Assembly (NCBI RefSeq): GCF_029101545.1 | Contig: NZ_CP118866.1 | Location: forward strand, 62,001 to 126,000 | DNA length: 64,000 nucleotides | Source: Amygdalobacter indicium | GTDB lineage: Bacteria; Bacillota; Clostridia; Saccharofermentanales; Fastidiosipilaceae | Reading direction: 5' to 3' | In this document: in pieces, positions 35,559 to 43,249 of the stretch | Layout of the letters: the number at the start of each line of letters is the position of its first letter | Position numbering within the stretch: position 1 is the first letter of the stretch | The notes under the pieces: generated by a model | The model's input: the letters and a program-made list of their open reading frames with translations, nothing else | Databases searched by the model: none | What the model was told of the DNA's origin: nothing | Made by a program: the position numbers and the translations under genes

Positions 35559-36545
35559 TTAATTCTGATTTAAGTACTTGAGACAAAAATTCTGTATGCG
35601 CCTGAAATATTCTTCACTATCGGAGAAAATCGCTTCAGCGTGCCCGAAATCCCCGGGGATTATGAATTTATCTTTTTCCCCCTTTTTAGCAGCATACATC
35701 TCCAATGACATATCCGCCGGAACAAAGTCGTCTTTCGCTGTATGAACAAACATAATCGGGACGGAAGCCTTTTTCACGGCGTCAAGCGGCTTAACGGCAC
35801 TTATCGTGAACCCGGCTTGCAGTTGCGCCATTTGCTGCGCCATGTACAAAACGGGGAAAGGCGGCAAATTAAAGCGGAACTTCAATTCTTTGCTGAAAAT
35901 GGTAAATAAATCGCTGTAAGCACAGTCGGCAATGACGGCTTTTACCTGTTCCGGTACTGTTGCTGCCGCCAGAAGGACGGTAGCACCGCCCATTGATGTG
36001 CCGTGCAGGACAATTTGCGCATCTTGATTTTCCGCAATGATATTTTTGATTAAAATTTGTAAATCTGAGGCATCCTTTGCACCCATGGTGATGTATTTAC
36101 CTTCACTCGGCCGGTGACCTCTTAAAGAATAAGTGACAATATTGTATCCGTAGTTGTAAAAACCCTGAGCATATAGTAAGGAGCGACTTTCGTTCGATTG
36201 GTAACCGTGAACAATAATCAGCCAACGATTACTCGGATTTTTTTGCCTGATTTTATGCCCCTGCAATGTCAGCCCGTCGGCAGTTGTAAATTGAAAGGGC
36301 TCAACCTGTGCCTGATTGTCCTTGAGCCAGGCATCTCTTTTCTTTTCTAAAAGTTCTTTATTTCGAATGACTGTAGACAATTGCGCTTGTACCTTTGGCC
36401 GTTTCTGCCCGCCGCTTTTAGCAACCAGAGCATAATTAACGAAATAGCCGCCGATAAAAAAAGTAGCCGAACCGTAGAGGAAAACGAGGACGGCGAGGAC
36501 GCAAAGCAGCCTTTTGGTGAATTTCTTGGAAATAGTAACTGTCAT
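35559..36545 (-). CDS. Membrane-anchored alpha/beta hydrolase
   Basis: A 328-aa serine hydrolase of the BAAT/YfhR-like type: one N-terminal membrane helix (about residues 10-32), then a fold with IVHGYQSNESR (oxyanion region), nucleophile Ser184 in GTSMGG, an acid in VHTAKDDFVP and the catalytic His in DFGHAEA. The enzyme probably faces the outside or lies at the membrane and cleaves esters or peptides; no specific substrate is indicated. ATG 36545 is preceded by AGAGAGG on its strand. It diverges from the PTS_EIIC_2/dehydrogenase operon. Confidence 0.88.
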   Translation of the reverse strand: MTVTISKKFTKRLLCVLAVLVFLYGSATFFIGGYFVNYALVAKSGGQKRPKVQAQLSTVIRNKELLEKKRDAWLKDNQAQVEPFQFTTADGLTLQGHKIRQKNPSNRWLIIVHGYQSNESRSLLYAQGFYNYGYNIVTYSLRGHRPSEGKYITMGAKDASDLQILIKNIIAENQDAQIVLHGTSMGGATVLLAAATVPEQVKAVIADCAYSDLFTIFSKELKFRFNLPPFPVLYMAQQMAQLQAGFTISAVKPLDAVKKASVPIMFVHTAKDDFVPADMSLEMYAAKKGEKDKFIIPGDFGHAEAIFSDSEEYFRRIQNFCLKYLNQN

Positions 36546-36711
36546 AAAATAAACCTCTCTATTGTTATTTGCTAATTTTATCCGTGAGCTTTATTTTTGT
36601 CTATTCCGCATCTTAATTATCGATGTATCTTCCGCCATGTTTTCGGGCTCAAGAGGCGACGATAGCAGATAAAAAACTAATCAATTTTAAATGTTCGGAA
36701 ATCTTTGCTAC

Positions 36712-36753
36712 ACGATATGTATCGTTGATGAACAGTATGATTTAAGGTAAAAT
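36712..36753 (+). promoter_or_regulatory. Promoter with overlapping operator-like palindrome
   Basis: TTGATG at 36725-36730 and TAAAAT at 36748-36753, spacing 17, precede the second PTS_EIIC_2 operon. The perfect inverted repeat ACGATATGTATCGT (36712-36725) touches the -35 box and is a likely regulator site. No equivalent palindrome was found at the first PTS_EIIC_2 promoter. Confidence 0.6.
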
Positions 36754-36794
36754 ATAAAGAAATTTAATTCTATAATCAGATAGAAAGAACGAAA

Positions 36795-37844
36795 ATGAAT
36801 AAAGAAATGTTAAAAAAGTCCCTCAACAACTGGTTGCAGGGCGCATCAATGGGTATCGTTGTCGGTTTGATTCCCGGTGCCATTCTGGGAACTTTGACCG
36901 CACCTTTCTTGGGTAAAGGCGGTATCATGGCCTTAATAGCCGGCGCTATTGTGGCGTATCAATTTTGCGTACCTTTCATGGTCGGATATTTTACAGCCTT
37001 GCAGTTCAAACTGAACGGGATTGAAAGTGCCGTTTTGGCGGGCGCTGCGTTCTTGGGCAGCGGTGCTTTGAAATTTGTCGACAAGGGTTGGACAATTAAA
37101 GGTACGGGCGATTTGATTAATACCATGTTGACCGTGGCAATTGCCCTCGTGCTGATCAAGTTATACAACAATCGTTGGAAGAGCTTGAATATTGTCGTTT
37201 TGCCTTTATTCGGCGGTGTTTTACCCGGATTGCTGGGCCTTTTGTGTTTACCGGCAGTAAGCGGCTTCACCGCTTTATTAGGCAGTCTGATTAAACATTT
37301 AACGACTGTGCAGCCTTTGATTATGGCGGTATTAATCAGTATTATCTTCTCTTTAATCATTGTAACCCCGCTTTCATCTGTGGCCATTGCTTATGCCGTA
37401 TCTATTTCCGGCTTGGCGGCAGGTGCGGCCAACTTGGGTATCGTGGCGACGGTCTTTACTTTGGTTTGCGGCTCTTATATGGTTAATCCTAAGGGTATTA
37501 CCTTTTCCCTCTTCTTCGCCGGCCCTAAATTGTTGATGGCAAATTACCTGCAGAATTTAATAATGACCGTACCGCTTGTAATTAATGCCGCTGTTGTCGG
37601 GGTGTTTGCTTACCTGTTTAATATTCAGGGAACGACGCAATCGGCAGGATTCGGTATTACCGGTTTGGCCGGCCCTTTGAATGCATATACATTCATGAGC
37701 GGTTCAAGTCTGATTAATTGGCTTATTTTGTTGCTTGTCTTTGTGGTCGTTCCGTTAGTTGTATCTATATTTACACATTCACTGTTAACAAAAGTCGGTT
37801 TATACAAAGCGGAAATATATCAATATCAACGGGCAGACAAATAA
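36795..37844 (+). CDS. PTS_EIIC_2-type permease (copy 2)
   Basis: A 349-aa membrane protein paralogous to the one at 11674, about the same length and with the same glycine-rich helices. Shared blocks include VAYQFCVPFMVGYFTALQFKL, GTGDLINTMLTVAIALVLI, TVQPLIMAVLISIIFSLIIV and TQSAGFGITGLAGPL. No other PTS component is present. A D-2-hydroxyacid dehydrogenase follows after 61 bases without terminator. The first copy is likewise followed by a 2-oxo-acid reductase, so a role in moving a 2-oxo or 2-hydroxy acid is a reasonable guess, though unproven. Confidence 0.82.
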   Translation: MNKEMLKKSLNNWLQGASMGIVVGLIPGAILGTLTAPFLGKGGIMALIAGAIVAYQFCVPFMVGYFTALQFKLNGIESAVLAGAAFLGSGALKFVDKGWTIKGTGDLINTMLTVAIALVLIKLYNNRWKSLNIVVLPLFGGVLPGLLGLLCLPAVSGFTALLGSLIKHLTTVQPLIMAVLISIIFSLIIVTPLSSVAIAYAVSISGLAAGAANLGIVATVFTLVCGSYMVNPKGITFSLFFAGPKLLMANYLQNLIMTVPLVINAAVVGVFAYLFNIQGTTQSAGFGITGLAGPLNAYTFMSGSSLINWLILLLVFVVVPLVVSIFTHSLLTKVGLYKAEIYQYQRADK

Positions 37845-37905
37845 GTCGTGCAATGATGCGGCCTTAATAATGCGGTCGAAATAAAAATCGTAAAGGAGAA
37901 AAGCA

Positions 37906-38901
37906 ATGGTTAAAATTATTTCTTATAACGTCAGTGATGAGTCGGCTCCCTTGGCTTTAGCATGGGCGAAAAGAAAAAATATAGAGGTCAAGTTGGTCAA
38001 AGAGACTTTGAATGCTGAAACTGTAAAGATGGCTCAGGGATATGACGGGGTAACAGCTTCGGTAAATGCTCCGTTGGATGCCGCAGTTTATGGGGAATTG
38101 GAAGCTTACGGCATTCGGCAAATTGCCCAAAGGTCGGCCGGATTTGACTATTATGACTTGAATGCGGCGAAGGAGCATCATTTGATTATTTCCAATGTTC
38201 CGTCCTACTCGCCGGAATCTATCGCCGAATTTGTCGTCATGCAAACTTTGGAATTGGTTCGCAAAGCTGCAGTTATTCGGCAACGGGTCGCCGAGCATGA
38301 TTTCCGTTGGCAGCCTGTAATCAGAGGTAAAGTTCTGGGTGAAATGACTGTCGGCGTTATCGGTACCGGCCGGATCGGCAAAGAAACTGCTCGTATTTTT
38401 AAGGGCTTCGGGGCCCAAGTTATCGGCTTCGACATGTATCCGAGCAAAGAAGCGGAACAATATTTAACTTATAAGTCAAGTGTTGCGGAGCTTTTGGCGG
38501 AGGCTGATATTGTAACTTTACATACGCCTGCTACTAAAGATAATTATCATCAATTTAACGCCGAATTATTTAAGCAATTCAAAAAAGGAGCTTATTTTAT
38601 TAATGCTGCTCGCGGCAGTCTGGTGCAAACGGCGGACTTGCTGGCGGCTATTGCCGAGGGGCAGATAGCCGGTGCGGCCTTGGATACTTATGAAGGCGAA
38701 ATCGGTTTGGTACCGCGGGACAATCGGGGTAAAGACCTTAATGATCCGTTGTTCGATGCGATTCTGTCCAATCCGCACATTTTGTACACGCCGCATATTG
38801 CATATTATACCGATACTGCGATTAAGAACTTGATGGAGACTGGTTTGGAAGCTTGTTTGGCAGTAATTGAAACCGGCGATTGCCCGACCAGAGTTAATTG
38901 A
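37906..38901 (+). CDS. D-2-hydroxyacid dehydrogenase (D-lactate dehydrogenase type)
   Basis: A 331-aa NAD-dependent enzyme that reduces a 2-oxo acid to the D-hydroxy acid. The Rossmann motif is GTGRIG, the substrate-binding/catalytic residues are the Arg of NAARGSLVQT, the Glu of DTYEGEIG and the His of PHIAYYTD. The DTYEGE and RSAGFDYYDL signatures fit D-lactate dehydrogenase (LdhA/LdhD) closely, but D-hydroxyisocaproate dehydrogenases share them. AAAGGAG precedes ATG 37906. Paired with a PTS_EIIC_2 permease; a hairpin repeat element follows. Confidence 0.9.
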   Translation: MVKIISYNVSDESAPLALAWAKRKNIEVKLVKETLNAETVKMAQGYDGVTASVNAPLDAAVYGELEAYGIRQIAQRSAGFDYYDLNAAKEHHLIISNVPSYSPESIAEFVVMQTLELVRKAAVIRQRVAEHDFRWQPVIRGKVLGEMTVGVIGTGRIGKETARIFKGFGAQVIGFDMYPSKEAEQYLTYKSSVAELLAEADIVTLHTPATKDNYHQFNAELFKQFKKGAYFINAARGSLVQTADLLAAIAEGQIAGAALDTYEGEIGLVPRDNRGKDLNDPLFDAILSNPHILYTPHIAYYTDTAIKNLMETGLEACLAVIETGDCPTRVN

Positions 38902-38935
38902 TTGTCGATGAAGACAGGTTAATTTATATTATTTC

Positions 38936-39023
38936 GGCTCACCTATTTGTACCAACCACAAAAAGTTAGACCAAAATCTAAAGATGGGGGTAAGTACAAA
39001 TTCGGTGGGCTTTTTTGTTTGCG
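38936..39023 (+). repeat. IS-end-like hairpin repeat, copy A
   Basis: This ~88-nt stretch aligns along its length with copy B at 43250-43336. Both hold a shared core AAAGTTAGACCAAAATC (17 identical bases), a nested hairpin (GTTAGA against TCTAA), an inner pair TTGTAC/GTACAA, an outer pair GCTCACC/GGTGGGC and a T-run then TTTGCG. The core resembles terminal repeats of IS3-family elements as I recall them. Its position after the dehydrogenase gene means that it also acts as that operon's terminator. Confidence 0.75.
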
Positions 39024-39258
39024 TGTGTTGAAAATAAAAAAGGCAGTGAATGCTTAAAATACGTATATGGATAATTTCTATAATTTTATTGTGGATATAA
39101 CAGTTTTTATGTACATTTAGCACAAAATTTACTCTTTTCTATTGACTTACGAAAAAAAGAAAATTATATTAAAGCAAAAGTTAATTAACAGTTAATTAAC
39201 TAGGCTTAAGTAAACTGTTGTTAACAGGAATCAAATTTAGAATAAGGAGGAAAATTTT
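39024..39258. other. Leader region of the RiPP-like operon
   Basis: Very AT-rich. Besides the promoter and palindromes listed separately it holds an AACTGTTGTTAACAG inverted stretch just upstream of the ribosome site (AGGAGG at 39245-39250). No other small gene is evident. Confidence 0.5.
39142..39200 (+). promoter_or_regulatory. RiPP operon promoter with two tandem palindromes
   Basis: TTGACT (39142-39147) and TATATT (39165-39170), spacing 17. Two identical perfect palindromes GTTAATTAAC follow at 39180-39189 and 39191-39200, an 11-base period, so they lie on one face of the helix and cover the expected start point near 39177. This is the layout of a repressor operator that blocks transcription initiation. 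No regulator gene is present inside the operon. Confidence 0.78.
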
Positions 39259-39324
39259 ATGATTATCGAAGATTATGTTGTTTATGACCGTAAAGATGAT
39301 TGCTATTGCTTTATTTTCTGTTAA
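39259..39324 (+). CDS. 21-aa putative precursor peptide of a RiPP-like system
   Basis: The gene is 21 codons plus a stop, behind a strong AGGAGG at 39245-39250. It reads MIIEDYVVYDRKDD, an acidic leader-like half, and then the heptapeptide CYCFIFC. The last residue is Cys and there are three Cys at 15, 17 and 21, with aromatic and aliphatic side chains between them. Directly after it come an intercistronic hairpin, an MccB-like E1/peptidase fusion and an ABC exporter, the organisation of peptide-modifying operons such as microcin C. That it is a substrate of the enzyme is inference, but it is the only small gene in the operon and has its own strong ribosome site. Confidence 0.72.
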   Translation: MIIEDYVVYDRKDDCYCFIFC

Positions 39325-39336
39325 TTTTTTGTTTCG

Positions 39337-39367
39337 TTCATTCTCTGCATCAATTGCAGAGAATGAA
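39337..39367 (+). terminator. Intercistronic attenuator-like hairpin
   Basis: A perfect 13-bp stem TTCATTCTCTGCA/TGCAGAGAATGAA with a 5-base loop lies between the peptide stop and the enzyme start. No T-run follows, so it probably is a partial terminator or an mRNA-stabilising stem giving more peptide than enzyme, as often seen in RiPP operons. Confidence 0.8.
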
Positions 39368-39388
39368 TATTAATCATTGGAGTAATTT

Positions 39389-41593
39389 ATGTTGGTGATG
39401 AAGTCAGGCCTAATATTTTTAAAAGATAAAAATAATATTATCATTTCGCCCGGAAACAGAATGATGAAACGCATTTCGGCTGATAATATTAACGATATTT
39501 GGCGTGAAATGAAACATATTAATGAGAACAATGATTATCAATGCTCAACTATATGTGAGCTACTGGTTAAAAATGGATTAGCTTTTGAAGTGCCCGGTGA
39601 AGAAAAAGAATTATATAATCGCTTTGCCAGAAATGTTCAACATTTAGCAACTTTACAGAATAATCCATTTTCTGAATATAAAACAATAGTTAATTCTAAG
39701 ATTCTAATTATAGGAGCCGGGACAGTTGGTGGCGCTTTAATCAAACTAATGAGTAAATATGGTATGAATCATGTTTCTATAGTTGAGGGCGATAGCGTCG
39801 CTGTTCCTAATGTAACAGCTCAACTTTTGTATGAAGATGGCGATATTGGACAATCTAAAGCTAAGATAGCAAAAGAAAAAATATATAAGATTAATAAATG
39901 TGTTAATACATATGTGAATCAAAATAATATACATTCTTTATTAGATGATATAAACCCGGAATATGTTTTTTGCTGTGCAGACGATTCTAGTTTAGTTTTG
40001 CATAATTTATTGATTGATAATATTTCTAATTATGGGTATACACTTTTTATTGCAGGATACAGCTACAATAATTTGCTTGTTGATCGTATAACTAATAAAG
40101 AAGTAGAAATATTCAAAAAGATATTTGCAAAATCTGAAAATAATATTTTGAAGGAAAATACAATTTATCATAACATGGGAACAATTGTTGAGGGATACTT
40201 GAGCGCAGCTTTTATGATGCAAGTGTTTTTAGATAGCTTTAAAACTGAAAAATACAACCATTATAGTTTTGATACAAGATTGTTTGAAGCAAAAAAGCAA
40301 CAGTTAAAATTTTTAACTAAAGAGGAAGAGTTTAATACTGATTACGATGATTTTGTTGCTTTTCAAAAAGATGAACGCCAAGGCATTAGTAGAAATGCTT
40401 TAAGTATTTTCGGAAGACATAATCATGCTGAAATCAGACAGGTAGAAAATAATTTTTCTATTGTTGAATTTAGAAATATTCTTGCTGCTTACAATCGAAA
40501 AAATGGAAATTTTACTGAGCAATATAGAAAAGCTTTAAAAGAAAAGTCGGATCTTTCTAAAATTAGAGGAAATATTCGGCGAGATGTTTATTCTGTTTTT
40601 TCGGATAAATATTTAAACTTAGTCAATAGAAGAAAAAATACAATTACACATGATTTAAGTAAACAATTGGAAAGTATGTATACATATGATTTTATGAGTG
40701 ATATCATCAAAATGATAAAACGTGAACATAAAAATATCGTAGTTGATCCGCTTAAGATGTTACAACTTTCAGTTGATAAATTAGATAAGGTGAATATTCC
40801 TATAGAGGAAGCTTTGTTGTCAATTATGACAATATATAATTCTCCTAAATTTAGTGAATTATTACTTAAAATGATGGGTAATTCTTCGATAGATTACTAT
40901 TTGAGACCACATAAAAATACCAATAATATGACGGTGTTTAATCCGATAAAAGGCGAATCAAATGTGATTGTCAGTTATGATGGAAGTTTAAAAAGTATAA
41001 TGACACTTAGTCACGAATTGTCACATGCTTTTTTCTTTGATTTGTATAAGCAGCGTTTAAATTGTGATAATTTCAAATGTGTAAATAATGATTTTTGGGA
41101 AGTTTTAGCTAGAGTTGGAGAATTACTGTTTATCTCGAAATACGGTAAAACTGACGAATTCGCTCTTTTATCACAATATAATCTTACTTTTTGCATTTTG
41201 GATTATATGTTGGCTAAACAGAAAAATGATTACAAATCTTTAGATGAAATAATTGAAATTAAGTCGATGATAACAGAATTTTTAGGCTTAAATAGAGAGT
41301 CGATGTATTATATAGACTATAATTTTATATTGTTTCCGTTTCTGTATGAATCAAGTATTGATAACTACAGACTTGTTTACCAAGATGCTGTAGCTTTGAG
41401 TATTTTTAAATACTTAAAAAAATATGGAGTAAATTTTGATGGCTTTTATAAAGAAATAGCAGATATGCCTAAGTTAGATGTTTCAAGTTTACTTTGTATT
41501 TATAAACTGGATATTAGGGATATTATATCCCAATATACTAGAAGTATGCTGGAGCTGGTATTAAGAATATTTAGCGATAGCTATGAAAATTAA
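39389..41593 (+). CDS. Fused MccB-like E1 (ThiF) adenylating domain and M3-type zinc peptidase
   Basis: A 734-aa protein with two halves. Residues about 1-95 look like the RRE/peptide-clamp of MccB and about 100-290 are an E1/ThiF fold: IIGAGTVGG (108-115), an acidic IVEGD, NVTAQ (141-145, where MccB-type E1s have NLTRQ), the conserved lysine and D198 in CCADD. The junction VPGE...NRFARNVQHLATLQNNP matches MccB closely as I recall it. No CxxC zinc pair is present. After a ~150-residue link, the C-terminal half has HELSH (542-546) and Glu571 and Glu578; the HExxH-x(24)-E spacing and the E-x6-E are those of M3 oligopeptidases. Codon use is AT-rich, unlike neighbours. Probably activates and trims the 21-aa peptide. 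RBS GGAG at 39379. Confidence 0.8.
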   Translation: MLVMKSGLIFLKDKNNIIISPGNRMMKRISADNINDIWREMKHINENNDYQCSTICELLVKNGLAFEVPGEEKELYNRFARNVQHLATLQNNPFSEYKTIVNSKILIIGAGTVGGALIKLMSKYGMNHVSIVEGDSVAVPNVTAQLLYEDGDIGQSKAKIAKEKIYKINKCVNTYVNQNNIHSLLDDINPEYVFCCADDSSLVLHNLLIDNISNYGYTLFIAGYSYNNLLVDRITNKEVEIFKKIFAKSENNILKENTIYHNMGTIVEGYLSAAFMMQVFLDSFKTEKYNHYSFDTRLFEAKKQQLKFLTKEEEFNTDYDDFVAFQKDERQGISRNALSIFGRHNHAEIRQVENNFSIVEFRNILAAYNRKNGNFTEQYRKALKEKSDLSKIRGNIRRDVYSVFSDKYLNLVNRRKNTITHDLSKQLESMYTYDFMSDIIKMIKREHKNIVVDPLKMLQLSVDKLDKVNIPIEEALLSIMTIYNSPKFSELLLKMMGNSSIDYYLRPHKNTNNMTVFNPIKGESNVIVSYDGSLKSIMTLSHELSHAFFFDLYKQRLNCDNFKCVNNDFWEVLARVGELLFISKYGKTDEFALLSQYNLTFCILDYMLAKQKNDYKSLDEIIEIKSMITEFLGLNRESMYYIDYNFILFPFLYESSIDNYRLVYQDAVALSIFKYLKKYGVNFDGFYKEIADMPKLDVSSLLCIYKLDIRDIISQYTRSMLELVLRIFSDSYEN

Positions 41594-41621
41594 TTAATTG
41601 CCCTAACAGGAGGAAACCTTT

Positions 41622-43220
41622 ATGCTTATATTCGGCAATAAATGGCTGAACCGAGCCATTAAGAAAAACGTGTTGATTACTATTGCAACTATGATTTTTC
41701 GAGCAATCGCAGCAGCTTCATGGGTAGTAACTTCATATTCCTTGTCATCTTTGCTTGACGGATATTATGCCGGGCCGGCAGCTTTTAACAAAGCGGCATT
41801 GAAAGTTATCGTTTTGATCTTATTGATGATGTTGCTGAATTACATCTCGGATTGGGTGCGTGCCGTTTACATCAGACGTGTTAACAATGATGTGCGTAAA
41901 CGAATTTCGGATAGTGTAATTGAAAACACCTCCGATCTTTTGTCAAGTAAAAATACCGGTAAGAAAATTTCCTGGTATCTGAATGATGTGGACGAGCTGG
42001 AAAATAAGTACTTTACTAATATATGCGGCGGAGCATATGATGTCACGATGATAATTCTTGCTTTTGTTGCCATTGTTATGTTGCATTGGCTTTTCGCCGT
42101 CGCCGCCGCGGTATTGTTCTTAATCTCTTTGTTAGTACCGGCTTTGGTTAACAAATTCGTGATGCAGGCGCAGGAGAAATTAACGGTTTCTAAAGAAGAA
42201 TATACAGAGAGCGTGCGTGATAATTTAGAGAGCGTTTATACCCTGTTTTTCGCCGACAAATTGGCGTATTTTATGAAACGGATGACCAATGCGGCGCAAT
42301 TGCGGGAGAAGAAATATTATCAATATAATATGACGAGGGCCAAAACTCAAAGTGCTATGTTCTTTGTGAATTTTGCCTCACAAGCGGGATTGATGATTTT
42401 TGCCCTGTATATTGCCAGCCTCGGCTATGTCGCCCCCGGCAGTGTCTTGAGCATCGGCGCTTTATCCGGTAACTTGTTCAACGGCGTTCAAGGATTAATG
42501 GAGGCTTTAGCCGTTATATCTTCCGTATCGGCTATAACTGATAAATATGCTATTAAAGATACTGACGAAAATAACGTATTGCACGGCGGTATAGAGAAAA
42601 TTGAATTAAAGAATGTCGACTTTAATTACGGTGAGCACAGCATCCTTAAGAATTTCAACTATAAATTCGGCAAAAACAAGTACGCTTTGCGCGGCGAATC
42701 CGGTAGCGGCAAGTCCACGCTTATGAAACTGATGCTCGGAATAAATCAAGCAGGCGGCGGTAAGGTTACGGTAAACGATATGGATATCAAAGACTTGGAC
42801 CTGAAGTCGTATTTCAGACATCTATCTTATATTGAACAGAATGTTTATTTGCTGAATGAAACGATTCGGGAAAATATATTGCTCGGAAGCAATATTTCTG
42901 AAGATAAGTTGCAGAAAATAATTCAAATTACTAATTTGGATAAATTCGTTGCCGGCCTGCCTGCAGGTTTGGATACTGAAATCAGTTCTAACGGCCAACA
43001 GATTTCCGGCGGTGAAAAACAGCGGATAGCTATTGCCAGAGCTTTGGTTAAAGATGTTGACTTCCTTTTCATTGATGAAGCTACATCTCAGCTTGACCCT
43101 GTTAATCGGGCAGATATTGAGAAAATTCTGCTTGACTTGAAGAATGTCGGTGTTGTTATGATCAGCCATAACTTCGATACGGCAACCCTGGCGAAATTCG
43201 ATGCAGTCATTGAAATGTAG
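41622..43220 (+). CDS. ABC transporter, fused membrane and ATPase domains (RiPP exporter)
   Basis: A 532-aa half-transporter: about six membrane helices (residues 15-290), then an ATPase with Walker A GESGSGKST, Q-loop YIEQN, signature ISGGEKQR, Walker B FLFIDE and ISHN switch. It lacks a C39 leader peptidase domain, consistent with leader removal by the fused peptidase gene ahead. AGGAGG precedes ATG 41622, 28 bases after the enzyme gene. Its base composition is close to the genome average, unlike that gene. It most likely exports the processed peptide or gives self-immunity. Confidence 0.9.
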   Translation: MLIFGNKWLNRAIKKNVLITIATMIFRAIAAASWVVTSYSLSSLLDGYYAGPAAFNKAALKVIVLILLMMLLNYISDWVRAVYIRRVNNDVRKRISDSVIENTSDLLSSKNTGKKISWYLNDVDELENKYFTNICGGAYDVTMIILAFVAIVMLHWLFAVAAAVLFLISLLVPALVNKFVMQAQEKLTVSKEEYTESVRDNLESVYTLFFADKLAYFMKRMTNAAQLREKKYYQYNMTRAKTQSAMFFVNFASQAGLMIFALYIASLGYVAPGSVLSIGALSGNLFNGVQGLMEALAVISSVSAITDKYAIKDTDENNVLHGGIEKIELKNVDFNYGEHSILKNFNYKFGKNKYALRGESGSGKSTLMKLMLGINQAGGGKVTVNDMDIKDLDLKSYFRHLSYIEQNVYLLNETIRENILLGSNISEDKLQKIIQITNLDKFVAGLPAGLDTEISSNGQQISGGEKQRIAIARALVKDVDFLFIDEATSQLDPVNRADIEKILLDLKNVGVVMISHNFDTATLAKFDAVIEM

Positions 43221-43249
43221 GCGGCGAAATATTATTCTACAAGACTTAA

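Noticed and set aside
38929..39123. Minus-strand frame in the leader of the RiPP-like operon
   Set aside because: It spans repeat copy A and AT-rich leader; no ribosome site and no family.
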